Assembly (NCBI GenBank): GCA_951812925.1
Contig: OX638370.1
Span: 94,502,897 to 94,566,896 of the forward strand
Direction of reading: 5' to 3'
From: Calliopum simillimum
Lineage: Eukaryota; Arthropoda; Insecta; Diptera; Lauxaniidae
DNA: 64,000 nucleotides
The notes under the pieces are model-generated. The model ran no database searches, was not told where the DNA came from, and saw only the letters and a list, made by a program, of their open reading frames with translations. Positions 1 through 12,900 of the stretch are shown here, piece by piece. A program made the translations under genes and the position numbers. Numbering within the stretch: the first letter of the stretch is position 1; each line of letters begins with the position of its first letter.

Positions 1-215
1 AAAACCGGAACACTTGAAAAAAAAAACAAAAAAGTTAATTTCGATGTTAGTAGTTGTCGGTACTGAATCGTGTTTTTGAGTTTTTAAGTTAGAATATCTT
101 AACAAGCATACGTGATAGAGCAATTCCGAGACTAAATTTGGATTCAGCACCGACAAATTCATCAAAAATAACTGTTTTGTTTTCGTTTGTTGTTTTTTTC
201 AAGTGTTCCGGTTTT
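1..215. repeat. Short inverted-repeat element (family Y), cut by window edge
   Basis: The first bases (AAAACCGGAACACTTG plus an A run) are the reverse complement of 200-215, so this is a 215-bp element with about 30-bp terminal inverted repeats. The right end has one more T than the left has A, so the true left end probably lies just outside the window. Its interior (about 100-180) resembles 22850-23000 and the arms of 56390-57000, which makes it one member of a dispersed family. It has no coding capacity; superfamily unknown. Confidence 0.6.
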
Positions 216-3143
216 TGACCTTTTCTTAAAAAAATAGCAAGCAAACGATTTTAGCAATGGTTTTATTAAGTAGTTTTTGTTCAAAATAAAACATGTGTGC
301 AATAAAAAAAGAGGTTTTATTAAAATATATTTAAATATAGGTCTCGTTACCGTGATATATATAAAAGTTTTTTTTTGGGGTAATTGGTCCGTTTTGAAGG
401 CAACAATTTTTAATCTCTGGGAAAATCCGAAATTTTCAACTGCGAACTCTTGATAAAGTTCATTGTCCTGCGATCGTGTCTGCGCTTATGGGTACCTCAT
501 CGAAAAGCTGTTTCTTTCTACCTACAATAGCTGCTGCTTCAATAATTTTAATCGGTGCAACTGCATTTTGCCGAATAACTCCGCAAATATTGTACTGGAA
601 AAAACTACAAAGAGCCAGAAAACCTTTAATAACTTTTGAAGAAGTTTTGTAAATACAAAACCCTAACATTGCACACCGCTGAAACAGTTCAAGATGCTGC
701 AAACTTTCCAAAGTATTCTGCATATGCTAAAAGCTTTCGCCATACATATCTATGTACCTCTGTACGTTGCGTGCAAAACTTTTCGCCAACAAATGTTAAA
801 CGCTCTGTAGTCTGCTGCTGCATTTTAACATGGATTTTTGCAATATTTCAAAAATGATTTTCGAGTGCACGCAAAAATTTTGCATAAAACTTTATATCTC
901 GTATTTTTGTTGGGTTTTTTCCATTCTCTCCCTTTCTCTCTCTCTCTAAATATGTGTGCATCCGTTTCCGTTTGCGCCATCATGTAAAAAACTTAAACAA
1001 ATTGTTTCAAATTTCATAATCTTTAACTAAGCGTATGCAAGCTCGTCACCGGCACGTACCGCATGCCTCAAATGCAACTGGATCTCTGGCCGTTCTTTTC
1101 TTTTGTGTTGCTTTTTGTTGTTGTTGTTATTGTTGCCGTACGCTGCGCTGCTACTACTACAACTACAACTACAACTTCATACACGAAGGATATAGTATGC
1201 CAGCGGCTGCTTGTACTAAAAAACAGGACATGACACTGATGTTGTGCGAAGATAACAAGCTATAGCTATAAGGTTTTCACTGTTACTGTTGTTGTTGTTG
1301 TTGTCGCTATAACTGTATGTAGTTGTATTTTATTTGTCTTACGCTCAGGAATGAATACTAACCAGGTGCTGTCGTTTGTTGTTACTGCGCTTTTAGTGTT
1401 GAACGTAAAGGATTTGCAGCAACTGATGTATGTAGTTATCCCTTAAAGACACTGGGCAACAAAGTTGCAACATGTAATAAGCCACGTTATTAGGTGAATT
1501 AATGCATGATATGAGGGGTATAGAAGCAAAGGCAGCAATCTCCATTTTTTTATGAACGTGTTTGATAGTGTTTGATCACAAGCTACCATCAAATGCAACT
1601 AGATGTCACTATCAAACATGTCCATGATTGAAGGAGAGACTGTCGTCTTTGATTCTGTACCTCTTTGATTGTGCCATCTTCTTGCGTGTGATGATACCTT
1701 TTGGTCAAACACTAACAGACACACTCAGAAAAAAAAATGGAGCAAATGCAACAAAATCGCAGAGAATATAAAAAAACGTCGGTTTGCCTAATAGCACAGA
1801 TCCGTGATTGCTCTAGGGCAGCTAATTGTCATTTCTGAAGAAACTTTCTGCATAGATTCCAAGCCCATGATCAGAATTGTCCTATTACATTGGGATTTCT
1901 AGATATTTGAAGTTAAATATACAAGAAATTGCTATTTGTCTTATTTTTGAATTTTGATACAGGCTGCATATAATTTTTTTTTTATTTATTTTAACTAATT
2001 CATCATCTAGATCTACTCTTTCCCTGTGTAATGAGCAAAGTGCCATGCGATGTTTCTTCCAAAATTTGCAGTAATTTTAAGATTACATCATAAAATATTA
2101 TAATCCTTTAAAATGTCGCAGCCTTGGAAAGAAACATTGTATGATACTTTTCAAGAGCTTGAGATAATTCAATTTTAATATTTTAAAAAATTTGAATTTA
2201 CACAGAATTTCGACTTTTCTTGTTTTGTTTTTCTTACAACTTTGCAATGGTACCGTAGAGAACTCTGGACAGAATTGTGCTCAAAACCATGAAGAATATC
2301 ATAGGCCACTTATCCCAAGAATGATAAATTAGGAGTTGCCAAGTTGTAGCACTGACGTGGTGATATGCACTTATTTTCGTGCCTCTTTTTTTGATATCAG
2401 ATGGGTATTTAATATGCCGAATTCCAAAGTGGCGCGACACTTCTATAAACTATAAATGATAAATACCGAACCGCAGTTTTGGTCTTGGCTTATTATCTTG
2501 ACCAAGACCAAGACCATAGCAGTTTAAGTCTTGGTCTTGGACACTAAGTCTTGGTCTTGAAATTATATCAGCGATACAAAGATCAAGAGTCAAGATCAAG
2601 GCTGATTTTGCTCATCACTAAGCGGCTCTTTCCAATATGACCCTCAGCTATCCTGTAACATATCCTCAAGACCCATTCCCGAGCTTCAAATCCGTTCGAA
2701 ATTTAATATGCCAAATTCCGTAAGGACGTGACACTCCTATAAATGACAAAGATAGAACAGTACACAGCAAAAAGTTTGGGTGTAAAATTCAAACCAAATT
2801 GGAATGAATACAGATCCACACTTGGTATAAAATCTATGCGTCAATTTGGTATACAAACCGTTTATGCTTGTTCGTATAAAATGTATGCACATTTAATACT
2901 GTAACACAATTTAAATCATTTTGGTTTAAATTTTATAGTATTACGATATAAAAATCTTTTATACTTTTTTTGTATAAATTTTATATAGAAGTTCTTATGA
3001 AAGTATTTTAAAGCATTTTATATAAACTTCATATTTGTAAGTATTCGTCTTTACATGCTTATGCTGATGCTGATGTACAACTCTATTTGTCTCGTTATAC
3101 TGGTTTGCTGGAGGATCAGAGTTGTAGACTAAATGAGGATCTA
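216..3143. other. Gene-less stretch with microsatellites and direct repeats
   Basis: No open frame here looks like a protein. The stretch holds a CT-rich run near 915-947, TGT/TTG runs near 1094-1130 and 1281-1304, a block of GTCTTGG/CCAAGAC repeats at about 2475-2600, and a pair of direct repeats (2405-2460 and 2700-2750). Part of it (about 900-1480) has the trinucleotide-rich texture of fly intronic or regulatory DNA, but no specific element can be named. Confidence 0.5.
2405..2752. repeat. Direct repeats flanking a GTCTTGG-rich block
   Basis: The two direct repeats share an AATATGCC-AATTCC-GACAC-CTATAAA pattern and are about 300 bp apart. Between them, 2475-2600 is made of GTCTTGG and its complement CCAAGAC, able to fold on itself. 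This looks like a decayed local duplication; no element family is recognised. Confidence 0.45.
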
Positions 3144-4376
3144 AGGAATGCCACAGAAAAATTTGATACTTTTATTCCTTAAGATTATGATTTACCTGAT
3201 GATCATGTAGGTCGAAATATGGGTGCTATTTTTTCAATATAACATGACGATTAAAAAATATATAGCACTTGGTAAACGAACTTCAAACGATAAAGATGTC
3301 TAGCAAAAAGCGCAAACTCATTTTGTACACTTACCTGCAAAAACTAGAAATAAAATAATCAGCCATAGCTAAAAAAAACGGGTGCATCAAAAATCACTGT
3401 CCAAAGGGTTATTTTGAATTATAGAAAGGGTCAACTTATTACGCGGGAAAAGGGTTCAGGTAGAAAAGCCAAAATAGACCCACAGTTGGTGAAAAAGTTG
3501 AGGCTCCTTTTTAAGCAGAATCCTAACACTTCAGAACGAGATATGGCTGCCAGAGCAGGAATCTCAAAATCTTCTGTAAACAGACCAAAAAAAAAGCTTA
3601 AGTTAAAGACCTACAAAGTTCAAAAAGGACCAGACCGTTCCGATGAAAAGCAGTTAGAGGCTTAAAAGCGAGCTCGAAAGTTATATGTTGATTACCTGAC
3701 TAAATTTGACTGCTGCATGATAGACGATGAAATTTCCGTTAAGGTAAATTTTAAACAGCTACCAGGACATGAATTTTATATCTGTTCGGAGAAGGAACAG
3801 GTAAAGAGCAAATTTAAAGACAAGAAAATTACAAAATTTCCCAAGCAGTATATGCTTTGATAGGCCATATGCACTTGCGGTCTGAGAAGCAGTTTTTTTG
3901 TAACACAGGGCACAATTAACTCGAAAACTTATGTTGATGAATGCCTTCAAAAACGTCTTTTGCCATTTATTCGTGAGCACGGGGGTACTGTAATGTTCTG
4001 GCCTGATTTAGCAACCTCTCACTACTCTAGAGCCACCATAGAATGGTACAGTAGCAATAATGTAAATTTTGTACCCAAAAATGTGAATCCACCTTACTGG
4101 CCAGAGCTTCGACAAATTTAGAGATATTGGGCTCTAATGAAATCAGATCTTCGGAAAAGTAAAAGTACTGGAAAAAATTTAAAAGATTTCAAAAATAAGT
4201 GGCGAAGGTCGTACGGTACTGTCGACGAAACAACTGTACAAAACTTATTGAAGGGTAAGGTTAGTTATGTTCGTTATGCTACTCATTAATAAATAAAAAA
4301 CTATATTCAAAAAAAATTCATTACGCATTTTTTTCTTGATGAAAAACAAAGTATCAAATTTTTCTGGGGCAGTTCT
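3144..4376 (+). mobile_element. Tc1/mariner-superfamily element, DD37E type, inactive
   Basis: The element is bounded by inverted repeats of about 33 bp (3144-3173 and 4349-4376), both containing CAGAAAAATTTGATACTT, next to TA dinucleotides at 3142-3143 and 4377-4378. GATC lies outside both TAs, so the site itself may have been palindromic. Length about 1.23 kb fits a full-length element of this superfamily. It contains a decayed transposase gene in the expected orientation. The spacing of the last two catalytic positions points to a DD37E type; assignment to a named family would need a search. Confidence 0.8.
3296..4289 (+). pseudogene. Tc1/mariner-superfamily (DD37E-spaced) transposase pseudogene
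   Basis: Read through stops and frame changes, the sequence gives a recognisable cut-and-paste transposase. The N-terminal helix-turn-helix region (3414-3665, with the ERDMAARAGISKSSVNR segment) would bind the element ends. First catalytic block is MIDDE near 3719-3733, followed by an FKQLPG motif typical of this branch. The second is FWPDLATSH (Asp codon 4004-4006). The third should be a Glu 38 residues later, but the codon at 4119-4121 is TAG, a likely GAG-to-TAG change, so the active site itself is destroyed. There are also stops at about 3356 and 3663 and at least two frameshifts (before 3414 and about 3850-3900). No product is expected. The RYWALMKSDLR and final TVQNLLKG segments match the usual C-terminus, so the gene was once full length. 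Confidence 0.8.
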
Positions 4377-4378
4377 TA

Positions 4379-7300
4379 GATCGCATTAATATACGGGTTA
4401 TTTGTTACAGACTTGAGCTTAATGCCTCAAAATCATACGTTTTTGCCAAATCATTAAGATGAATTAGATTCTGACGATATTCCCTCGCTTTTTATAGGTG
4501 AAAAAAAAAAACTTAAGTTAATCAACCATGCTACATGTCTTGGTTGCGGTTTTTATTTTAATTTCACAAATTTTGTTGCACTATGTAATTTTTGTTTGAC
4601 AGTAGAAAAGAATGCTAAAAGATGACGTTAGAAAAGAAATCTGCTCACGTACGTTTTGTTTAGCTAAATGTATAAATAGAATTGAGATAGACAGTCAGCC
4701 AGACATACAGTAAGACAGACAAACGAAATGATAGAAAAACAAAGCGACTACGTATGTGAGTGCAAGTAGTTACCCGCTAAGGATATCATCAGACACACTA
4801 CCAACAGCCAACTCCAAATCATACAGATGTTCGGTATTTGAACGAATTGTTTGTACTTGATTTTGTTGAGAAGAATGTTCGATATTGAGAGAAGAAAAAT
4901 ATTTCAATTTAGCAATTTTACGAAATATTTCTTTACTTTGCAAACATTTTTGTTTCATATAATGTATTTTAAGAAATCTACTTAAACATTCATCACTTTC
5001 TAAAGGCAGTATATTTTTAAAAATGAAATCCTTTCATGGAAAAATTTTTGACTAATTTTACATTGTGTCTGATAAAGAAATACCTGACTGAAGCAATAAG
5101 CTTTTGAAATTGAAATAAAAATTCCTAAGTTGCTTAAAACAAGCGGTTTCACAAGCGTTTTAATTAAATACAATATAAATGCGTTACAATTCCATTTGTC
5201 TTCAACTACTACTTTGCATGTATGTACTGCTCTACTTATTTTATATTTGAATTCGCATCCCTTACCACCGTACAAGTATCACTTACACTCAGAGCTTACG
5301 ACGTCGTACTCACCACTTACACACCCTCAGCACACAATCAATTCACGTTGCCACAGCCACCAATTTGTTGTAATCATTGAAAGCTGCTTTATTGCTGTCT
5401 TGCCAATGGCAGGGCTTAACTTTTTCATGGTTGCCACTTTCATTTTAGAGGATTTTAACTTAAATATGTGGATTTGCTAAATTGCACTCGATGGTGTCTT
5501 CTAAGTATATATGTCTGTTTGTATGTGTCTATTTTTGTATGTATGTGTGCGCTTAAGCTTTATATGTAGAGCGTCTTAAGTAACTTGAAATGCTGATTAA
5601 TGTGTAGCTTTACCACAAAGACATTGACTGCGACAAAGAATAAAAAATTAATTTTCAATTAAATCGCAATAGTGCGCTTGAGACGCTTCAAGGCGAACAA
5701 ATATTTACCAAAATTGATATTATTTTGAGCCTAAAAATATGTAAAGAAATTTTTACTCCATCCGTATGAAAACTTATTTTAAGCATTTATCGTTTTCTCA
5801 AGAAATTCAAAGCATAATTTTAAGCTGATTAAAAAAACGGGAAAAAATGAGAGCAAGAATTTTGAAATTGAAAAATTAAAATTCTTCTTCATGGGAAACC
5901 ATGCCGTAACTAACAAGACCATGTTGTCTGGTGAAATAGGGTTGATTGTTTTTCCTAAAAACTATCGCACATCAGATATGGTATATCCTTCGGAGGACAC
6001 CCAGTTATGTGTGCCACTAAGCTGAACAGCGGAATTCACAATGTGGTAGGAAACATAATAAAATATCGCTTTGAAAGTGAAGTCAGTTCAGGCAGTTGAG
6101 TTTTATAAAAAATTTTCAAAAATTAAAAAAAAAAATATGTTAGTAGTTGAGTTAAACCTTCGATATCGGCAAATTAAAACGGAATTTAGGAACTCCTCGT
6201 TGAATTTATGTTCCTGGTCTCTCAGATTTGGGAAGAATTGGAATACTTATCACTATACCATAATTTAGTAGACTTATCCTGAGAGACTTAAACTTCTTAA
6301 TCAAAAACACCCGGCATGTTTTCCCTTAGAAGATCTCATATTGACCATTTTTGTGGATTAGATATAAAAGGAACAGGTCTTACTGCGCAAAGCACCAACG
6401 GAAGTGTGCCATCAAACATAGTAGTGAAGCACTAAACGTAGCGGAAATGATCGCTGGAATGAGAACCAGGTGAATCGGGAATTACAATTAATTTTTTAAA
6501 GTTTGACGTCTTTTTTAAGCAATACTTTGATAGGTTAGACATGTAAATTTGAATTTATTTATTAAGATCATTTAATTTTCAATAAAATCAATTATCATTT
6601 ATCAAAATTTGTTGAAAATTGTAGACAAAACGATTCTTTTATACATCTGACTTTATTTGAAATTATAATTTTTAAATAATAAAAAATGCTTGCCGCATCA
6701 TTTCAATTTTAAAGATAAGTGGAAGACTGATTTAAAGAAAACGATTTTTTTGCGACCCCTAGTGAAATTTTTGTAGAGTATTTTCGTCGAACATTTTAAC
6801 TACCGGCTGCGCCAAATTGTTATGTTATTTTTCGGAGGATTGATTGTTCCCTGCCTAGAGACTTTTGAAACGGACCAGCGCTTAAAAACGCTACGGGTTG
6901 TTGAGGGAAAGGATGAATGCCTGTGAGGTTTGATGGTTTAATGTTGTTTCTTTATAGCTGAGGCAATTGAATGCCTGTTTTGTGCTAAAGCGGGATTTCG
7001 TTGTTGTGGTCCTGTGTCACGGTAAGATTGCAAATACGAGAAATTGTCCTTCGGAGGATTTTAAAGCAAAGACTTGATTTAAAAAATCCACTTAGTTATT
7101 TATTGATTTTAACTAGCGCTACTTAAAGCGCTTTCAGCAAAGTTTGTATTCGCTTGATTAATAAATTTACGAGACACCGTTCTTTTATTGAACGGTTTAT
7201 TTTATAGCTAATTTCCGATCGTTGGAAAGAGCTTTTAGTGTCATGAAACGAGCTTTTCACCTCGTTCCATACCTGAGCTCGTTTCAACCTTCGGGAGACG

Positions 7301-7622
7301 CTGTGAGTTTGCACGTACGCGATTTCCGATTGTAATGCTTTTGCCAGACACATTTCATTCAGGTGTTCATAGCAAAAGCATGTTGTTTGTGTATTTAGTA
7401 TTCTAAGTTGTTTTGACTAAAATTTGAAATCACACGATTGATTCCGCTGAAACTCGATCAATCGATGTCTAAGCAAAAGAATGTTCTGCATTTACTTAGG
7501 GTGTATGGATAAAAATATTTAGTGGTTCCTTTTTGAATGAATTATGAAATAGGTGCTTAGCAAACTCACAACAATTACGACCAAGTGTTCAGAAACAGGT
7601 GTCAAAAAACCCATAAAAACAG
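4379..7622. other. Gene-less stretch, no recognised element
   Basis: Only short open frames occur. The longest (5130-5480, plus, 116 codons) has no recognisable motif and an ordinary intergenic composition. A minus-strand frame at 7123-7353 is basic and unrecognised. The 5880-6480 part is less AT-rich and could be an old retroelement fragment, but no reverse transcriptase motif is visible. Confidence 0.4.
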
Positions 7623-7624
7623 TA

Positions 7625-8810
7625 GGAGAAGGGTACCGGGTGTGGGCACCGTTTTGTTTTAGACTCATAACTTTTGACCAAATGTATATTATGCAGACAT
7701 GTAGGTGTCAATGGAAAGCTAAAGACCATAGCTAACTAATGTTGAAGAAAGTAAATTGATTTCGTTAGTTGGAAAAATTATATCAAAAAAATAGTGAAGT
7801 GATCATTTTTGACAAAAAAATATTTTAGGTCCGGTTGTGGGCACCCTTAGAAAATCAGCTAAAAATGGGAAAATGTGAAATTAAAAGCGATCAAATGGAG
7901 AAGAAAGCAAAATTAACTTATTTCGGAGCCATTGACTCACAAAAATTTAACAAATTGTACTCAACGGCTTTAGCAAAATCAGCGTCACTGAAAAAGTCTG
8001 GATCAAATGCCATTATACCTGTTGCCCCGAAACCAGACTTGATTATCTTCGGCTGATGACAGATCAATTTTTTGCAAACTAAGCTAGCTCGGTGACGTCA
8101 TCTCTGGCCCTTGTTGACATTGCTCTTTTGCCAAGCATGATTTTTTTTTGTACCAATCCATGCTCGCCATCTGCTCCTCGGTCTACTTGACTAGAAACTC
8201 AATACTGAGATTTTACGCAAAGTGTTATGCCACCTCAATTAAAATAACTTTTTTTCTACGATATCTTTAAAGAGTTTATTGGTTCTTTCCTTTCCACTAA
8301 AAAAGCCTAACATGGCATAAAAATACCATTAATATTAGTAACGTTGGCATCCACGACGATATTTCAGTAAAACACACGCTTTAAATAAAAAAAGATGGGT
8401 GCCCACATCCGTACCTATTCGGGGCCCATACTCGGCTTTGATAGCCACTTTGAAAAGCAATGAGCAAATTGTGTTGCAGGAACATTTTGGTTGCATTCGG
8501 TCTTGAATCACAAAATATAATAAATTTACTACATGAATATAGATTGCACTCAGCTTTTCAATTGATTCACTTCGATTTATCGCACTTGGAAAGTTATTGA
8601 AAAAAACTTTTGTGTTGACTTTTACTCATTCAAAAATTATTTTCTTCTCAGCATCAAGCAAATGCGTCTGTTTGCTCCGGTAAATGCACAAAAACTTCAT
8701 GCTGTCATAACACGCGCTTAACATTTGTCAGAACAACCGCATTTGTTTTCTGTCAAAAGTTACGGAGGGTGCCACCATCCGGACCCTGCCCACTGGCGGT
8801 ACCCTTCCCC
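7625..8810. mobile_element. TA-flanked nonautonomous element, family C, long copy
   Basis: The ends are inverted repeats, GGAGAAGGGTACCGGGTG on the left and the complement of GGGGAAGGGTACCGCCAGTG on the right, each next to TA (7623-7624, 8811-8812). The terminal motif GTGGGCACC recurs at about 7836, inverted at about 8398 and 8770, and near the right end. A second, shorter copy lies at 36729-37437. A 73-codon frame (7835-8056) is shared in frame with the other copy but has no recognised domain. TA flanks suggest the Tc1/mariner/pogo superfamily; no transposase remains. Confidence 0.75.
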
Positions 8811-8812
8811 TA

Positions 8813-9195
8813 CCTAATGGGTTAGGATAATTTGAAAAAATATTGTACACAAAATTGTACTAAGGATTACTAAAACTCGTTTTCATTAAATCAGTCCTTT
8901 TGAAAGGGAAAGATTGGGCAAGCATTTTTATCAGCTAAAAACTATAATTTCGAATAAAGTAAGATTTTTTTTGAAAATCCTAACATCTTCAATTTTAAAC
9001 CAGTTTTGATAAATATTGGTCAGTTTTTTTTGAAATTGTATGTTCCTTATGAATCAATTCAAATATGTGCGCCCTACGTTTTAAAGTGTTGCTAAAAAAA
9101 GACGTTAAACTTTAAAAAACAAAAAAAAAAAAAAAAAAATATCCAAATTCTAACTTTCCTCTAAAATATCGCCACATATTACGATTGGACTAAGG
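8813..9195. other. Gene-less spacer
   Basis: AT-rich spacer with an A run of about 20 at 9119-9139. Nothing else is recognised. Confidence 0.5.
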
Positions 9196-9957
9196 CTATA
9201 CACGGCGTGCTTGAACCAAGTTTAAATAAAAGTTTCTTGCATATGAGTTTTTTGACTGAATTATGTTACGTAATAATTTCACGAATCAAATGATCCCAAA
9301 ATTAAAAAAAGCCTTTATATCTCTTGGAAATTTCATTCGATTTTGCTCAACATAGGCTTAAAATGTTTGTTTTTATATGCGCCATTAAATCACATTTCTA
9401 AAAATAATTATTTAAAAAAAATATGTGCCAAAAACAAAGTGTTTCATTTGAAGTTGATGTGAAAAATTTAAAATATTTTTGAAATATCAAGCTTTTTCCT
9501 GCTTTAACTTAGTCAATTTTGTTTGAAGCATAATCATTGGTATGCTTGTTAGAAGCGCCGTTAATCACTCTTTGTAAGCGTGGAAAAATAAAATTGATCG
9601 GACTTGGCGTCATAGAAATATATTGATGTATATGAAGCTATAACCTCGAAATTATAAATTATCGAATAACTTGGGAACGACCCCAAGGAAAAAAAAAATA
9701 AATGCGTTTTTCGTGTTCAGCGACCTCAAATTAGTTTAGAAAAAATAGTTTGCAAAATGTTACAAATATTTTTAATTTTGTGTTGTATTAACTTTTTATA
9801 GTTATTGCTTAAGGCTCCTTATTTCAAAAAGGGCCCATTCGATATTTATAATTTTGGGATCATTTGATTCGTGAAATTATTACGTAACATAATTCAGTCA
9901 AAAAACTCATATGCAAGAAACTTTTATTTAAACTTGGTTCAAGCACGCCGTGTATAG
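9196..9957. mobile_element. 762-bp element with perfect 109-bp terminal inverted repeats
   Basis: Bases 9196-9304 and 9849-9957 are reverse complements over 109 positions, as far as I can see without mismatch. Both ends read CTATACACGGCGTGCTTG inward. If the target site is TA, the element proper starts at TACACGG. The interior (9305-9848) has no open frame of note. Near-identity of the arms suggests recent insertion or maintenance by conversion. Superfamily not identified; long arms and TA-like edges resemble Tc1/mariner-type MITEs. Confidence 0.8.
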
Positions 9958-12057
9958 TGCATATTTTTAGAATGGCCATAAATGTTCATATCCAAATCTG
10001 TGAAAAAATGCAAAATCGATTTAAGAAATAACCAAGCCACAGATTTCTAAGCTCAATAAGTCAACCAAAAACAGTTTTTTAAGGGCAATTTAAGATTTTG
10101 AGGGTGTATTACAATTTTTAAGTACAGAGAAATTAAGTACTCGACCAGGCCTACAATATCAACTGGATTTCTTTAAAAGTGTTTGAAATTTTTGAGATTT
10201 TGTAACACTGTGTTATTAGAGAGATTTGAGTGCACTAGCTAGTCAATATAGGCAATGGAATATTTTCTAGGAAAGATAAAGGTCACAAGAAGAAAATTAT
10301 CCACTATTAAGTTTTTATATAAATAAATGTTTGCTGTATTGTTCATTAGTCAACACTCGGTCATTGCATCCAGTAGCCTATAGAATGGATTCCATACAAC
10401 ATTGAGTTTTGAGTTAAAAAACAAATAATTTAGATTTAAAAACACTTGGTGCCATTGTGTATTGAAAATTTTGTTGATTCAAAAGCATTCGTGTTTGATT
10501 TTTAAGTATTTTTTTCGGTGTGCATACGTAAATTGAGAATATCTTAAAGAAACTTAAAGAATGTAACCTCAGACGGCACATTAATTCTAGTTTTCCAGAA
10601 AGGTAGAATCATGATTTGTTCACTAAAATTTGATTACACACTATCTCATTCAGCAATTTATTTAATCTTTGTGCGATTTTCTTACGAAATGCTGAAAGTT
10701 CCATCAAAACTTCAAAGATTTAAAGTTTGTTAGTTTCATATTAAGCACTCAATTAAATTGATTGCTCCCTAAAAGCATGCTACAGTATTTTTTGACTATG
10801 TGAATATACTAACGATATGAAATTTACCAAAAATAACAGAGAAAAAATACAGTAAAAGAAGAAAGAAGGCAGCTTTGAACATTAGAGTGCGCTCAACTTA
10901 ATAAGCACACACATAAAACTTAACATTTATGTAAGTAAAAAGAAAAATGAGCGAAATTACGCAAATAACAGAACGAAGTAACAAACAAAAAAGAAAGCAA
11001 CTAAAATGTGGAAGGGGTTACGTCGAAAAGAAAGTAACGCTTTGAGAACTTAAGCTTTAACAAAAAGGAAAAAAAAAAAAAAAATATGAAATAAAAATTT
11101 TAAAAACAAAATTTTAAAATTAAAAAGACAGGACAGGAAAAGTACGTTGGGTCACTTGCACAAAGCAGACAAAAACCGTCCCAACTACTGACAACGCAGC
11201 TTAGTGTATCTGGTAGTATACATGGTACAATGAGTAAAGTGGAAGCTTTTGTCCAAATTAAATGTTTGAAGTTATTAAAATGTTTTCATTTTATCACTGT
11301 TGGAAAATTATTAAAAAGGACGTTAAGCTTTTGAAACTATTACACAAGTTAGACAAGCGCTGAACGAAAAAAAAATATATATATAAGTACTTGGGGAAAG
11401 CCATGGCAATAGCAGGTTAAAATAAAGAAAAATAGAAAAAATTTGATTTCTTCGTCTTTATCTTAAAGGACACAACTTTACTAAGTAAAAGCTGCTGCTG
11501 CTACTCAAACAAGCGCAGTGATAATTAATTCTCTTTACAATTGGTATTATAGAAAAATAAAAGGTTTTAATTCCTTAACGCGTTTTGTACTAGGAAATAT
11601 TATTTCTTAAAAAAAAAAGTTTACTTTACCGATATGAGCTCAGATCCGTTGCGCTTCGCTCCATTTCGTTATGATCTTCTCTGCTTTTGTATGCTCCAAC
11701 CCGTTTCGCCCTGCTCTGCCCCGCATCGCTCTATTCTATTCTGCTGAGTTCCGCAATGAAAGCAGTTTCGAGACGTTAAACAAATATAAAAATTGTCTTC
11801 ATTGTAAAGAAGTTCAGTATTGTTTTGATAACAGTGCATCAAGATTAACGTGTCGATAATAAAATGTTGGCCACATTTGTTAAAATATTACTGAAATAAT
11901 TGTATGAACCGTTAGTCTTTTTTTTTGAAAAAAAAAATGGTTGTAATAATATTTTAGATAAATCGTGAAAAATAAAATTCATAAACAACCCAGCAGAAAG
12001 TTTGATGTCAATAAAGTGAACCATACAGGTGTGACGAATTCCGATGTTTTTGGGTTG
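9958..12057. other. Gene-less stretch
   Basis: AT-rich with A runs (about 11071-11085) and no recognised gene or repeat. A short less AT-rich piece at 11640-11780 is pyrimidine-rich and has no coding signature. Confidence 0.4.
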
Positions 12058-12330
12058 GGAATTTCGAGCTATTTTCGAGCTATCTGGGAAATTTTCCATT
12101 TTCCGGAAGAGCAGAAAAATTGTTTTGTATGGCTTAGTTTATTTTTTCAACCAGACGAATCCGCGGGAAGAGCTAGCGATGAAATCTTTTAACGCAGGAA
12201 TTTCGAGCTTGTTTTGAGCTAATTTTGAGCGAAAAGCAATTTCCGGAAAACTCCCAATTTTTTCGGAAAGTCCCAAAAAATATATTTTATGGCTAACTTT
12301 CTGGGGCTTATGTCCGAAAGTTTTGTAAGT
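12058..12330. repeat. Tandem pair of diverged units of about 138 bp
   Basis: GGAATTTCGAGCT begins both units (about 12058 and 12196). Each continues with a TTTTGAGCTA-like block, a TTTCCGGAA block and a TTTTATGGCTA block in the same order. The pair looks like an old local duplication. No function is evident. Confidence 0.55.
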
Positions 12331-12419
12331 GGGTTTTAAGTCCGAAGAATTTGTGGACATAACACCCATTTACTAAATATCTGACTCTCCTAAACGTAAT
12401 ACCGACTAAAACACCTCCT

Positions 12420-12900
12420 CTTCATTGAGAACACCTCCTCCCGGGGAACCGTTTTAGGTATTGCACCAGAGGGTTTCTTTTTAAGGAACTTAATGCCATC
12501 TTTTCGCCTACGTTGGGCATTCGCTTAATTTCTCCTGTACACGGTGATCCGGAAGAAAGAAGACCCCCCTGCAATTTGTTGTTAGCCAAGGCCTCCTCTA
12601 TCACTTCTTAGAAGCTTCGTAACCTAATGCAATTTTATGTATGTAACAACATATTATTAATTGAAGAGTTCTTTAAAATCTTTACCTATTAAAAAGTATT
12701 TTTAGTATAACTTTTAAACGGGATCAAATAGGATTTCGTTAAAAACAGATTCTCAATCAACAAAAAAAAAAAAAAATTTTTCATCGAAACCGATTTTTGC
12801 GACACTTTTACAAAATAATAATAAATAATTTGCTTCCGGATCACCGTGTGTAAGAAAAGAGTGCTGAGTAATGCTTCAGCAGCCCTTGCTAACAATTTTT
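12420..12900. repeat. Diverged relative of the 21743-22671 element
   Basis: The minus strand of 12530-12650 matches the left end of the 21743 element in order: GCATNAGG, CGAAG-TTCTA, GTGATAGAG, then TAACAA. In addition, CACGGTGATCCGGAAG at about 12540 is the reverse complement of 12835-12850, so the arms of a small inverted-repeat structure surround 12557-12834. Termini are not clear; probably a truncated or rearranged copy. Confidence 0.5.

Noticed and set aside
5130..5480. 116-codon open frame
   Set aside because: No motif or splice context; the length is reachable by chance in this much sequence.
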